NCBI RefSeq assembly: GCF_020103695.1
Contig: NZ_JAHXBF010000006.1
Span: forward strand, 461,432 to 525,431
Origin: Hyalangium versicolor
GTDB lineage: Bacteria > Myxococcota > Myxococcia > Myxococcales > Myxococcaceae
DNA length: 64,000 nucleotides
Reading direction: 5' to 3'
Position 1 is the stretch's first letter. The number at the start of each line of letters is the position of its first letter. Shown piece after piece: positions 1 through 9,027 of the stretch. A program made the position numbers and the translations under genes. Under the pieces are notes generated by a model. It had not been told where the DNA came from and did not search any database. It saw only the letters and a program-made list of their open reading frames with translations.

Positions 1-654
1 GGGGTGAACGCTCTGGGCCTCGAACCAGAGATCGAGCGAGTGGCGGACCGAGCTGGCCTCGGACGGCATGAGCATGGGAGCGCCGTCCAGGGAGTGAGGG
101 AAGTCCTTCTTGAGGTGGGAGTGCGAGGGGGCGGCGAAGAAGGACAGGCCGCACTTGCCGAGCAGGTGGTTGAAGGCGCGGACGCTGACGGGTTCGGATC
201 CCGGGGCGTCGGCGATGACCACATCGAGCTCATGGAGGGCGAGCGAGGCCAGGAGCTGGGGCAGGGGGCCCTCGCGGCAGACGAGGCGCAGGGGGCCGAT
301 GTCGAGGGCGGGTTGGAGCAGGCGCTCGGCGACAGCCTTGGGGACGACATCGGCGACGCCGACTTGGAGGCGGACCTGTTGGCCGGAAGGGAGACCTCCG
401 ACGACGTTTTTGAGCTCGTTGCCGAGGCGGAAGATCTCATCGGCGTAGCGCATGACGGTCCGGCCGACATCGGTGAGGACGAGCTTGCGGCCCTGGCGTT
501 CGAAGAGCTTGTGGCCCAGGGACTCCTCGAGGAGCTTGATCTGGCTGCTGATGGTGGGCTGGGCCAGATGGAGCTCCTCGCCCGCCTTGGCGATGGTGCC
601 AGCGCGGGCGACGGTCCAGAAATAGAGGAGGTGGTGGTAGTTGAGCCAGCTCAC
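1..654 (-). CDS. LysR-family regulator, NhaR-like (C-terminus beyond window)
   Basis: The 218 residues present begin with a GTG at 654, because a stop closes the frame upstream of it. The N-terminus (SWLNYHHLLYFWTVARAG) carries a winged helix-turn-helix, with QPTISSQIKLLEE as the recognition-helix region. The opening Asn-Tyr-His-Leu-Tyr-Phe-Trp style is characteristic of NhaR, the LysR-type activator of the Na+/H+ antiporter gene, rather than of generic LysR proteins. The start of the effector-binding domain follows (VGVADVVPKAVAERLLQP), again matching NhaR. The 3' end is cut by the left edge of the window, so target genes cannot be seen. Family assignment is firm; the NhaR function (sodium/alkali response) is inferred from similarity only. 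Confidence 0.88.
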   Translation of the reverse strand, partial: MSWLNYHHLLYFWTVARAGTIAKAGEELHLAQPTISSQIKLLEESLGHKLFERQGRKLVLTDVGRTVMRYADEIFRLGNELKNVVGGLPSGQQVRLQVGVADVVPKAVAERLLQPALDIGPLRLVCREGPLPQLLASLALHELDVVIADAPGSEPVSVRAFNHLLGKCGLSFFAAPSHSHLKKDFPHSLDGAPMLMPSEASSVRHSLDLWFEAQSVHP

Positions 655-874
655 GGGTACCTCAATGGGGCAGGACCCCTCATGGATTCACGAAAAAATC
701 GAAGGGTTTCGATTTGAGTGACCCGGCAACCGTGGTTTTGGGCACATGCTCGACAGAGGTAGAGGGTGAAAAAGTGAACCCAGGCGGGCAAGCGGAGAGG
801 GGGAGGGGGTCCGCAGAAGGCGCTTGACGTGGGAGAGGAGTCCCCGTAAATCGGCGCTGCTTTCGCAGCGACCC

Positions 875-947
875 GCCCAGGTAGCTCAGTTGGTAGAGCA
901 GGGGACTGAAAATCCCCGTGTCGGTGGTTCGATTCCGCCCCTGGGCA
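875..947 (+). tRNA. tRNA-Phe (anticodon GAA)
   Basis: A complete cloverleaf is visible. The acceptor stem GCCCAGG (875–881) pairs with CCTGGGC (940–946). The D arm is GCTC/GAGC. The anticodon stem GGGGA/TCCCC encloses a CTGAAAA loop with anticodon GAA at 908–910, and the T arm is GGTGG-TTCGATT-CCGCC. The discriminator base is A947. CCA is not encoded (the next bases are CAAA), so it must be added by the CCA-adding enzyme. A hairpin terminator follows about 20 bases downstream, so the tRNA is probably a monocistronic transcript. Confidence 0.98.
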
Positions 948-966
948 CAAAAAGCGAAGAGATTTC

Positions 967-1003
967 AGGGCCTTGGACTTCGGTTCGAGGCCCTTTGTTT
1001 TTT
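967..1003 (+). terminator. Rho-independent terminator after tRNA-Phe
   Basis: Inverted repeat AGGGCCT (967–973) and AGGCCCT (988–994) around a 14-base loop, followed by a T-rich tract (TTGTTTTTT). It lies directly behind the tRNA on the same strand. Confidence 0.85.
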
Positions 1004-1073
1004 GCCCGCAGCCTGGCGGACCGTCGCCTCAGGGTGCCAGGGCTGCGCCCATCGCGCAGTTGTGGACCGGGTT

Positions 1074-1409
1074 TTATTCGAGTGGGCAGCGGTATTCCTG
1101 CGGGGGTGAAGACGGGCTCGTGTTGCCGGAGCCTCCCGTGCCGACGCCGGGTTGCTCGCTCTCCGAGGCGGCTGGCTCGACCTCCGCGTCGCGGATGCTC
1201 TCGTGCTCCTTCGTGCGCAGCGGATCCTCCAGCGGCATGCGGAGGTTGTCATCCGACGCCTTGGTCTTGCTGATATGTCCGGCGCCCGCGTTCGTGTTGT
1301 TCCCATAGGGGCTCTTGCGCACGGTGGGGGTGCTCGCAGTGCACCCGATGAACATAAAGGTGCCAGCCAGCAAGCCGGTGACGAGCCGCTTCCGGTTCGT
1401 GAACTTCAT
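1074..1409 (-). CDS. Small secreted lipoprotein of unknown function
   Basis: 111 residues. The N-terminus (MKFTNRKRL) is positively charged, followed by a hydrophobic stretch and a lipobox ending FMFIGC, so the mature protein starts at Cys23 and is lipid-anchored. The rest is low-complexity, polar and Pro/Ser/Gly-rich, without a recognised domain. It has its own promoter region (about 150 bases separate it from the next gene on the same strand). I do not recognise the family. Base composition and signal peptide make it a credible gene; any role is unknown. Confidence 0.7.
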   Translation of the reverse strand: MKFTNRKRLVTGLLAGTFMFIGCTASTPTVRKSPYGNNTNAGAGHISKTKASDDNLRMPLEDPLRTKEHESIRDAEVEPAASESEQPGVGTGGSGNTSPSSPPQEYRCPLE

Positions 1410-1561
1410 GGTGTGTCTCCCGTGTCATCCGAGGACGCGCTGCCTCTGGCAGGAAACCTGGGTAGCAGGGGCTACACCTGCAGGAGGCACCCAAGGGGCC
1501 GCACGTTTCTTGGGTGGCTGAGGGGGGCTGCTTCCCAACTCGACGTACGTGCGTTCCAAGG

Positions 1562-2599
1562 TCAGGGCGCGTAGCCGACCTGCCGTCGCGCCTCGTCGAT
1601 CGTTTCGAGCACGGCGATGGTTCGATCGAGCGGGTGCAGCGGCGATTCGGTGAGCCCATCCGCGATGTGCTGGGCCACTGCCGACGCTTGATAGGCAAGA
1701 GCCTCGCTCCCGCGTACCCCAGATCCATCGGTCCATCGCAGCCGCGCCTCGGAGCGAGAATCCGCCAGCGTGAAACCACCGGGGGCGATGAACCGTGCCT
1801 CCACATGGAGGCGCGCGAGCGAGCCGCTCAGGGTCGCCTCGTTGGGGGTCCATGCGAAGAGCGTCGTGTGCAGGAGCGCCTGTGCCCCCGTGGCCGTGGT
1901 GAGCACCAGGGCTGTCTGTCCATCCACTCCCGTTCTGGCGAGTTCGCCCGTTGCGAGCACCCTCGAGGGTGCGCCGAGCGCGAAGTGCGCGAACCAGATC
2001 GGATAGATCGCGAGGTCGAGGAGGGCACCGCCGCCGAGCGCGGGGTTGAACATGCGGCTCTCGGGATCGAAGTCGCAGCGGACGCCGAAGTCCGCCATGA
2101 CGAGGCGCACATCTCCGAGCACGCCGTCCCGCAGCAGCCGGTCGATAAGGGTCGTCTGGGGCAGGAAGCGGGACCACATGGCTTCCATGGCGAACACTCC
2201 GGCCGCGCGCGCTGCCGCGGCAATCTCCCGCGCCTCGGCGGCCGTGAGCGCCAAGGGCTTCTCCACGAGCACGTGTTTGCCCGCGGCGATGGCGAGCAGG
2301 GCCTGGCGCTTGTGCTCGCTGTGCGGCGACGCGATGTAGACGATGTCGACCCCGGGATCGGAGACGAGTTGCTCGTAGGAGCCGTATGCGTGCGGGATTT
2401 CATACGTCGCCGCGAAGCTCCGGGCGCGATCGAGTTCTCGGGAGGCCACGGCCTGGACGCGCTGGTCGGTGTGGCGATGGAGTGCCCAGGCGAAGCCCCC
2501 CGCGATCCGGCCCGGCGCGAGAATCCCCCAGCGCAGCGCGCGCCCCCCTCGCAGCGGAGTGAAGTCGGGTTCGGGCAGGGCTGAGGGAAAGGAGCTCAT
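1562..2599 (-). CDS. Gfo/Idh/MocA-family NAD(P)-dependent oxidoreductase
   Basis: 345 residues from the ATG at 2599. A longer frame starts at 2656, but its extra 19 residues look unlike protein. The Rossmann fold begins WGILAPGRIAGGFAWAL (variant GxGxxA nucleotide-binding loop). Next come IVYIASPHSEH and the family hallmark EKPLALT, whose lysine is the catalytic residue in this family. The C-terminal alpha/beta domain contains GGGALLDLAIYPIWFA. The overall pattern resembles the dihydrodiol/xylose dehydrogenase branch (sugar or diol substrates), but the substrate cannot be read from sequence. It stands alone between a small lipoprotein gene and the divergently transcribed queE. Confidence 0.87.
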   Translation of the reverse strand: MSSFPSALPEPDFTPLRGGRALRWGILAPGRIAGGFAWALHRHTDQRVQAVASRELDRARSFAATYEIPHAYGSYEQLVSDPGVDIVYIASPHSEHKRQALLAIAAGKHVLVEKPLALTAAEAREIAAAARAAGVFAMEAMWSRFLPQTTLIDRLLRDGVLGDVRLVMADFGVRCDFDPESRMFNPALGGGALLDLAIYPIWFAHFALGAPSRVLATGELARTGVDGQTALVLTTATGAQALLHTTLFAWTPNEATLSGSLARLHVEARFIAPGGFTLADSRSEARLRWTDGSGVRGSEALAYQASAVAQHIADGLTESPLHPLDRTIAVLETIDEARRQVGYAP

Positions 2600-2845
2600 G
2601 CGCGCGAACCTACCAGCGGCTCCCCGAAACAGCCCCTCTTCCTCGCGACAGCCCACCCCAGGCGGGGAGTTGAAGACCGGGCGCGCGACGTGGAGAGAAT
2701 CCAGCCCGACTCCGGGGCGGCCAGGCGGGGATGCGTGAGCCGTCTCGGCGGCTGCTCGCGAGTTTCATCCTCTCAGGATGGAAGCGCGGGGACCTACCCA
2801 GTGGTAGATAAGAGCGCCTCAGGCGGAGGAGCGCAGGCAGCAGCC

Positions 2846-3493
2846 ATGAGCTACGCGGTCAAGGAGATCTTCTACACGCTTCAGGGAGAGGGAGCTCAGG
2901 CGGGCAAGGCGGCCGTCTTCCTTCGCTTCTCCGGGTGCAACCTCTGGACTGGACTCGAGCGGGATCGCGGCCGTGGGCAGGGCGGCTGCTCGCAGTGGTG
3001 TGACACCGACTTCGTCGGCATGAATGGCCCGGGCGGTGGGCGCTTCCAGAGCGCGGAGGCACTGGCGGACGCCGTGGCCGCAGCCTGGCCTCAGGCCCCA
3101 GGACGCTCCGTTCGCCTGGTCGTCTGTACCGGCGGAGAGCCGCTCCTCCAACTCGACTCAGCGCTTTGTGACGCGCTCCACGCTCGCGGCTTCTTCATCG
3201 CCCTTGAGACGAATGGAACCCTGCCCGTGCCCCCGGGCGTGGACTGGATCTGCGTCAGCCCCAAGGCCGGGAGCCAGGTGGTCCAGAAGCAGGGCAGCGA
3301 GCTGAAGTTCGTCTTCCCTCAAGAGGGGATGGAGCCCGCCCAGTTTGCCGAACTGGAGTTCTCCCACTTCTTCCTCCAGCCCCGCGATGGCCCGGACCGG
3401 GTCCGCAACACGGAACTCGCACTGGAGTACTGCCTCAAGCACCCCCAGTGGAGACTCGGCCTCCAGACCCACAAGGTGCTGGGCATCCCGTGA
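2846..3493 (+). CDS. queE: 7-carboxy-7-deazaguanine synthase QueE
   Basis: 215 residues. The frame is open further upstream, but the protein clearly starts at MSYAVKEIFYTLQGEG, the standard QueE N-terminus. QueE is a radical-SAM enzyme that converts 6-carboxytetrahydropterin to 7-carboxy-7-deazaguanine in queuosine (tRNA) or deazapurine (DNA) synthesis. Seen: the cluster region FSGCNLWTG...GGCSQWCDTDFVG, the SAM-binding TGGEPLLQ, and the C-terminal HPQWRLGLQTHK. The cluster cysteines are spaced Cx16Cx3C here, whereas the well-studied Burkholderia type is Cx14Cx2C. The next gene, convergent on the other strand 16 bases away, is queC, which acts on QueE's product. Confidence 0.96.
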   Translation: MSYAVKEIFYTLQGEGAQAGKAAVFLRFSGCNLWTGLERDRGRGQGGCSQWCDTDFVGMNGPGGGRFQSAEALADAVAAAWPQAPGRSVRLVVCTGGEPLLQLDSALCDALHARGFFIALETNGTLPVPPGVDWICVSPKAGSQVVQKQGSELKFVFPQEGMEPAQFAELEFSHFFLQPRDGPDRVRNTELALEYCLKHPQWRLGLQTHKVLGIP

Positions 3494-3509
3494 GCCCTGT
3501 GTCTCGCGA

Positions 3510-4238
3510 TCAGCCTTTTCGCTCGCCCTGGTAGGTCGCCCATCCCTTCGAGCGCAGCTCGCACGCGGGGCACGTGCCGCAGCCGTAGCCCCACTCGTGC
3601 AGGACGCGGCGGTCTCCCATGTAACAGGTGTGCGTCTCCAGCCGGATCAGCTCCACCAGCGGAGCGCCTCCCAGCGTCTCGGCCAGCTTCCACGTCGCCG
3701 CCTTGTCGATCCACATCAATGGCGTCTCGACGACGAACCGGCTGTCCATGCCCAGGTTCAGCGCCACCTGCAGCGCCTTCAGCGTGTCATCCCGGCAGTC
3801 CGGATAGCCGGAGTAGTCCGTCTCGCACATCCCGCCCACCAGCACCTTCAAGTTGCGCCGGTAGGCCACCGCCGCCGCGAACGTGAAGAACATCAGGTTG
3901 CGCCCGGGCACGAACGTGTTGGGCAGCCGGTTCTCCGCCACGCGGATCTGCATGTCCTGCGTCAGCGCCGTCTCGCTGATCTGCCCCAGCACCCTCAAAT
4001 CAATCGTGTGGTCCTCTCCGAGCTTCGCTCCCCACTCGGGGAAGCGCTCCCGGAGGGCCTTCAGCACCTGGGTGCGGCACTCGAGTTCCACGGCGTGGCG
4101 CTGGCCGTAATCGAAGCTGAGGGTCTCCACGCGGGAGAACCGCGCGAGCGCCCACGCCAGGCAGGTCGCGGAGTCCTGTCCCCCCGAGAAGAGGACCAGG
4201 GCTGAAGGAGCGGGAACCGGGGCTGCGGGAGCGAACAT
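3510..4238 (-). CDS. queC: 7-cyano-7-deazaguanine (preQ0) synthase QueC
   Basis: 242 residues. QueC converts 7-carboxy-7-deazaguanine to preQ0 using ATP and ammonia. Visible signatures are the PP-loop ATP-pyrophosphatase motif LFSGGQDSATCLAWAL near residue 16, FDYGQRHAVEL, VPGRNLMFFTFAAA, and the C-terminal zinc cluster CGTCPAC. Length matches the family. It is convergent with queE. The other pathway genes (queD, folE, queF, tgt) are not in this window, so the two are only partly clustered. Confidence 0.97.
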   Translation of the reverse strand: MFAPAAPVPAPSALVLFSGGQDSATCLAWALARFSRVETLSFDYGQRHAVELECRTQVLKALRERFPEWGAKLGEDHTIDLRVLGQISETALTQDMQIRVAENRLPNTFVPGRNLMFFTFAAAVAYRRNLKVLVGGMCETDYSGYPDCRDDTLKALQVALNLGMDSRFVVETPLMWIDKAATWKLAETLGGAPLVELIRLETHTCYMGDRRVLHEWGYGCGTCPACELRSKGWATYQGERKG

Positions 4239-4379
4239 GGCTCCGGCACCCTATCCCAGCTCCACCCTCTCGGCGCGCCCAACTTCGGCTCCGCCCGCCT
4301 GGACCCCTTCCAGGTGCTGGCACCGCGCGACCCGAGGTATTAGGTTGGGTACGATGCGCACAACCCAGTGGGGAAGGTC

Positions 4380-4973
4380 ATGGACCTGATTGCAACCAAG
4401 GCGCTCGAGAGGGCGGGCATGGACCCCTCCCGCCCGGAGTTCCTCCGGATACCCACCGTGCTCGGAGAGCAGGGCAGGGTGCTGCCCCTGGACCAGGACC
4501 TCCCCGTGCCCGTGATGGATGAGGAGGACCGCGTCGTCTGGCTCCCCCTCCAACCCATCTCCTCCCTGTGGACGGGCTCGGCGGTGGCTCCCGATTTCTC
4601 CTTTGCGCCACCGCCGGAGTACGAGCCCTTCTTCATCCTCATCGAGGCCACCGCCGCCGAGTACTGCGACGCCACGGGCAAGCCCGAGCGGGACCGCGAG
4701 TTCCAGCGCCTCTACCGTTTCCTGCGCCGGCGCCCCGATGGCGTCGATCCCAATCCCTTGTTCTCCTATCTCCGAGCCGCCTCGCGCCTCTACCTGTCCC
4801 TGCGGGACGTGAGCCGCGCCGAGTTCGAGGCCGTGGCCGACCGGTTGCGCGTCTCGGCGCGAACCTTCGCCACGCGGCTCGACAGCACCAACTACCACCA
4901 CTTCGTCCTCGAGGAGTTCTACCACCCGGCCCGGATGGCTCCGTCCACGGGCTCGACTGAACGCGCCTCCTGA
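4380..4973 (+). CDS. Conserved hypothetical protein
   Basis: 197 residues from the ATG at 4380 (a GGGAAGG purine run lies just before it); a GTG at 4368 is an alternative. Cytoplasmic in appearance: no signal peptide, no membrane segments. It is rich in aromatic and acidic residues, with a C-terminal helical half (REFQRLYRFLRRR ... LFSYLRAASRLYLSLRDVSRAEF) that ends in TNYHHFVLEEFY. I do not recognise a family. The stop lies 12 bases before the SNF2 helicase gene on the same strand, so the two are probably co-transcribed. Confidence 0.7.
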   Translation: MDLIATKALERAGMDPSRPEFLRIPTVLGEQGRVLPLDQDLPVPVMDEEDRVVWLPLQPISSLWTGSAVAPDFSFAPPPEYEPFFILIEATAAEYCDATGKPERDREFQRLYRFLRRRPDGVDPNPLFSYLRAASRLYLSLRDVSRAEFEAVADRLRVSARTFATRLDSTNYHHFVLEEFYHPARMAPSTGSTERAS

Positions 4974-4985
4974 CCCTCTGCTCCC

Positions 4986-7900
4986 ATGTCCAGCCAACAG
5001 GTCGAATCCTCCACCCCATCTTCCCTCCCAAAGCCTTCCGTTGACGCCCTGGCTCCCCTGCGACGGTGGCTCACCCGGGAATCGCTGTTCGAGACCGCAG
5101 GCCCTCGGCTGTTCAAGCAGGGGGAGTCGTGTCTGGCCCGGCACTGCGTCACCGCGTTCGAGGCGCTACCCGATGCCCTCCATGGCGAGGTCCTCGAACA
5201 GCCAGGGCACTCCTATCCCGTCTCCATCTCGGTCGACGCGGACGGCTTCTTTTGTGAGTGCCAATGCCCCACATTCGAGAGCCAGGGCTTCTGCAAGCAC
5301 GCCGTCGCGCTCGGTCTGGCCTTCCTCGATGCGGGCGGCTCCGTTTCGGAGCGAGCGCTGCCTCCCCCCAGCACCGAGCGGCCGCGAGGGCCCAAGGAGC
5401 TTCAGGAGTGGTTGGTGGCGCACCACCTCACCCACGCCTCGCGGATGCCTTTGTCCGTCGTGGAGCCATTCCTCGCCAAGAGCTTCCGGGAGACACCGGG
5501 GCTCTATGGCCTCGAACATCTGCCCGTCACGTCCCCGCTGGATGGATCGCTCGAGTTGCATCGCCACGTCCGGGGGCTTGCCACCCAGATCATGCTCAAG
5601 GAGGCGGTGTGGACCTGGCTCGCCGCCGAGGCCGAGCGCATCCGGCGGGGGCTCGAAATCGAACAGCAGCGGGCCGAGACACCTCGCCCTCCTCCCTCGG
5701 ATGCGCGGCTGGTCCCCTGGAAGGAAGCGCTCGAGAGGGCACGGGTCCGGGTGCGAGCGCAGGCCGTTCCTCGGCTCCTCCCAGGCCGGCCCGATGTGAC
5801 ACTGCAGGATCGGCCCTTGCTCCTGTACGTCGAGGAGCCTGGAAACCCTCCGACTCCTCTCAAGATGCTGGGCCCCTGGAGCGGGCTGCTGCGGATGCGT
5901 GTCTCGGTGGACCCGCGCGCTCTGCTCGATGACAAGGCCGCCCTGTCCTGCTGGTGCACCTCCAGCGGGGAGGCTCGTTGCGTCCATGCCCTCTCCGCCA
6001 TCGACACGTTGCTCGACATGCTCTCGGAGCCCCTGCAGGCTCAGTTCAATGTGCGGTTCGCGGAGCTGCTCTTCGAGGTGCCGGCGCGGGAGATCCTCGG
6101 TGCCTTCGAGAAGGCCACCCAGGCGCTGGTGCGGCCTGTCAGCGAGTCTTACGTCACCTTCCGCCTGGAGGGCCTTGATGTCCGCGCGCTCAAGCTGCGT
6201 CTCTACCTCCACCGGCCGCTGAAGAAAGGAGGACTGTCCAAGGGCACGCCCGCGGGCTGGCGCGATCGGGATGATATCCGCGCGATGCTCTCGGACCCGC
6301 GAGAGCTCGAGGCCTTCGAGCTGTGTGAGTTCGCCTCTCGCCACGCACTCGCCACCGATGGCTACTTCTTGTTGCTGCGGACGTTGAGGCTGCTGGCGCA
6401 CAGCCCCCGCTTCTTCGAAGCCTCGCGGCTGGATGAGCCGCTCCAGGTGCGCGAGGCGCCGCTCGGCTTCTCCTTCTCGGAGACAGGCTCCGGCCTCACC
6501 GTTCACCCCTCCCTCGATGGCGAAGCCTTCCATCCAAGGGCGCTCCAGCCGCCTCCCTCCGGAGTCGATGCGCCTCTGCCCTGGCTTCTGTTCGAGCGCG
6601 AGCTGCCACGGCTGACGTTGGTCACCGTGACTTCCGGAGCGCGCGAGCTCCTCACCACGCTGCGCGAATATGGAACCCGGTTGCCCGAGTCCTCCCGCCC
6701 GGCCGTGGTGCGCAACCTCGCAGGGCTGGAGGCTGCCTATCCCATATCTCTGCCTGAATCGCTGGAGGCCCGCCCCGTTCCCGCCGAGCCGGGCTTCCTG
6801 TTGCGCCTGCGCCACGTGGGACAGGAGGCGCTGGAGGGGACCCTGCTCGTTCGCCCCTTGCCCGAAGCTCCACTGCTGCCTCCAGGGGAGGGGGCTCCTC
6901 GGGTTCGGGCCCTCCGTGACGGCGAGCGCGTCGTGGCGCATCGCGATCTGGAGGCCGAGCGCGCCGAGGCCCTCACGCTCCGTGAGCGACTGGGTGTGCT
7001 GGCAACGGACGCCGCGGGTCACTTCGTCCTGGAAGAGGCGGAAGCGGCTCTCGATTTCCTGGAACGGTTGGAGCCGCTCATTGGCTCGAACCTCCGGGTC
7101 GAATGGGAGGAGCATCCCTGGCGGCTGTCCGGTGCGCCGGATGCACGCAAGCTGAAGGTCGAAGTCCTCCGCAAGCGTGACTGGTTCGGCCTCCAGGGGA
7201 GCGTGGAGGTGGAGGGTCAGCAGGTCGATCTCGCGACCCTGTTGGAAGCGCTTCGGAGCCGCCGGCGCTTCGTGCCCCTGGGCAAGGGCCTCTGGATGCG
7301 GCTCACGGAGGAGCTGCGCGAGCGGCTCACGCCCCTGGCGGATCTCGCGCACCCCACTCGCGAAGGGCTGGAGGTGAGTCAGGCCGCGGCGCCCATTTTG
7401 GATGCGCTCGCCGAGGCAGGCGTGGATGTTCAGGCTCCTCCTGACTGGCGACGGCTCGCCACCCGTATCCGCAAGGCCCAGGCGCGAGACATCCATGTGC
7501 CCTCCGCGCTGAGAGCGGAGCTGCGCGACTACCAGCGTCAGGGCTTCCAGTGGATGGCCCGGCTCAGCGAGTGGGGCGGAGGCGGGTGCCTCGCCGATGA
7601 CATGGGCCTGGGCAAGACGCTGCAGACGCTCGCCCTGTTGCTGCACCGCGCGAAGGCCGGGCCGGCGATGGTGGTGGCGCCCACCTCCGTCTGCTTCAAC
7701 TGGGCTTCCGAGGCCGCTCGCTTTGCTCCCACGTTGCGGGTGCGGTCCTACCGCGAGGCGGACAGAGAACGGCTGCTCTCGGAGCTGAAGGCGGGGGACG
7801 TACTGCTGATGAGCTATGCGCTGCTCGTCCGGGATGCCGAGCGGCTCGCGAGCATTCCTTTCGCCACCCTCGTGGTGGACGAGGCCCAGGCGGCCAAGAA

Positions 7901-8912
7901 TCCGGACACGGCGCGTGCGCGTGCGCTCCGGGGGCTCCAGGCCGAGGCTCGCGTGGCGCTCACGGGCACACCGGTGGAGAACCGCCTCTCGGAGCTCTGG
8001 AGCCTGTTCCGCATCGTCTTCCCAGGGCTGCTGGGCAGCCGCGAGTCTTTCCGCAAGCGCTTCGCCGAACCCATCGAGCGTGACAGGGATCCCACGGCTC
8101 GCGCGGCGCTCACCCGGGTGCTGCGCCCCTTCCTCCTGCGGCGCACCAAGGCCGAAGTGGCCCGCGAGCTGCCCCCGCGCATCGAGACCCTCGTCCCGGT
8201 CGTGCTCTCGGAGGAGGAGCGACGGCTGTATGAGCGGGTCCGGCTCGCGGCCCTGGCACAAGTGGGGGACGGCGCCGATGAAGGCAAGCGCTTCGAGTTG
8301 CTGGCGGCCCTGACCCGGTTGCGGCAGCTGGCCTGTCATCCCCGGCTGGTCGATCCCGACTTCCAGCAGCAGTCCTCGAAGCTGGAACGCCTGCTGGAGC
8401 GTGTCGAGGTGCTGCGCGCCGAGGGAGGCCGGGCCCTCATCTTCAGCCAGTTCGTCCAGCTCCTCGGGTTGGCGCGCGAGGCACTCGAGGCCCGCGGCTT
8501 CACCGTGCAGTACCTGGACGGACAGACCCCCGCACCCGAGCGCCAATCCCGCGTGGAGGCGTTCCAGCGCGGCGAGGGCGATGTGTTCCTCATCTCCCTG
8601 AAAGCGGGAGGCACGGGCCTGAACCTCACCGCGGCGGACCACGTCATCCACCTGGACCCGTGGTGGAACCCGGCCGTGGAGGATCAGGCCACGGACCGGG
8701 CACACCGCATCGGTCAGACCCGGCCCGTCACGGTGTCCCGGCTCGTGACCGAGGGCACCATCGAGGAGGCCATCGTCGCGCTCCACGCCGAGAAGCGGGA
8801 ACTGGCTTCGAGCCTGCTCTCCGAGGTGGATGGTGCCGCCGCCCTCACTCCCGAGCAGCTCATGTCCCTGCTGCGCTTCTCCTCCTCACCCTCTCGTCCT
8901 TCCAACGAGTGA
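4986..8912 (+). CDS. SWIM-domain SNF2/Rad54-type DNA-dependent ATPase
   Basis: 1308 residues. The N-terminus has a SWIM zinc finger (Cys92-x-Cys94-x8-Cys103-x-His105), and a second SWIM-like cluster lies near residues 321–335 (CWC...CVH). The middle is the bacterial SNF2-associated region. The C-terminal third is a complete SF2 ATPase: Walker A DDMGLGKTLQTLALLL near 870, Walker B DEAQAAKNP near 965, LTGTPVENRLSELWSLF, and helicase motifs V/VI SLKAGGTGLNLTAADHVIHLDPWWNP and DRAHRIGQ near 1237. Such proteins translocate on DNA and remodel nucleoprotein complexes; their role in bacteria (repair or transcription) is poorly defined. It follows the hypothetical gene at 4380 closely. Confidence 0.95.
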   Translation: MSSQQVESSTPSSLPKPSVDALAPLRRWLTRESLFETAGPRLFKQGESCLARHCVTAFEALPDALHGEVLEQPGHSYPVSISVDADGFFCECQCPTFESQGFCKHAVALGLAFLDAGGSVSERALPPPSTERPRGPKELQEWLVAHHLTHASRMPLSVVEPFLAKSFRETPGLYGLEHLPVTSPLDGSLELHRHVRGLATQIMLKEAVWTWLAAEAERIRRGLEIEQQRAETPRPPPSDARLVPWKEALERARVRVRAQAVPRLLPGRPDVTLQDRPLLLYVEEPGNPPTPLKMLGPWSGLLRMRVSVDPRALLDDKAALSCWCTSSGEARCVHALSAIDTLLDMLSEPLQAQFNVRFAELLFEVPAREILGAFEKATQALVRPVSESYVTFRLEGLDVRALKLRLYLHRPLKKGGLSKGTPAGWRDRDDIRAMLSDPRELEAFELCEFASRHALATDGYFLLLRTLRLLAHSPRFFEASRLDEPLQVREAPLGFSFSETGSGLTVHPSLDGEAFHPRALQPPPSGVDAPLPWLLFERELPRLTLVTVTSGARELLTTLREYGTRLPESSRPAVVRNLAGLEAAYPISLPESLEARPVPAEPGFLLRLRHVGQEALEGTLLVRPLPEAPLLPPGEGAPRVRALRDGERVVAHRDLEAERAEALTLRERLGVLATDAAGHFVLEEAEAALDFLERLEPLIGSNLRVEWEEHPWRLSGAPDARKLKVEVLRKRDWFGLQGSVEVEGQQVDLATLLEALRSRRRFVPLGKGLWMRLTEELRERLTPLADLAHPTREGLEVSQAAAPILDALAEAGVDVQAPPDWRRLATRIRKAQARDIHVPSALRAELRDYQRQGFQWMARLSEWGGGGCLADDMGLGKTLQTLALLLHRAKAGPAMVVAPTSVCFNWASEAARFAPTLRVRSYREADRERLLSELKAGDVLLMSYALLVRDAERLASIPFATLVVDEAQAAKNPDTARARALRGLQAEARVALTGTPVENRLSELWSLFRIVFPGLLGSRESFRKRFAEPIERDRDPTARAALTRVLRPFLLRRTKAEVARELPPRIETLVPVVLSEEERRLYERVRLAALAQVGDGADEGKRFELLAALTRLRQLACHPRLVDPDFQQQSSKLERLLERVEVLRAEGGRALIFSQFVQLLGLAREALEARGFTVQYLDGQTPAPERQSRVEAFQRGEGDVFLISLKAGGTGLNLTAADHVIHLDPWWNPAVEDQATDRAHRIGQTRPVTVSRLVTEGTIEEAIVALHAEKRELASSLLSEVDGAAALTPEQLMSLLRFSSSPSRPSNE

Positions 8913-9027
8913 GAAAAAGGGGCCAGGGAAGCCCGCCCAACGCAAGAGGTCATGCCATCCGAGCCCACTCCTGGGAATATGGGGGATGCCCACAAGTTGG
9001 GCTCGCTCGTCATCAAAGGGAGGGTGG

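Noticed and set aside
651..950. 99-codon open frame across the tRNA-Phe on the minus strand
   Set aside because: It is the antisense of the tRNA (MCPGAESNHRHGDFQSPALPTELP is a well-known artefact) and ends inside the region before the LysR gene.
5166..8786. 1206-codon open frame on the minus strand within the SNF2 helicase gene
   Set aside because: High GC creates long antisense frames; no domain or start signal, and the plus-strand gene is certain.
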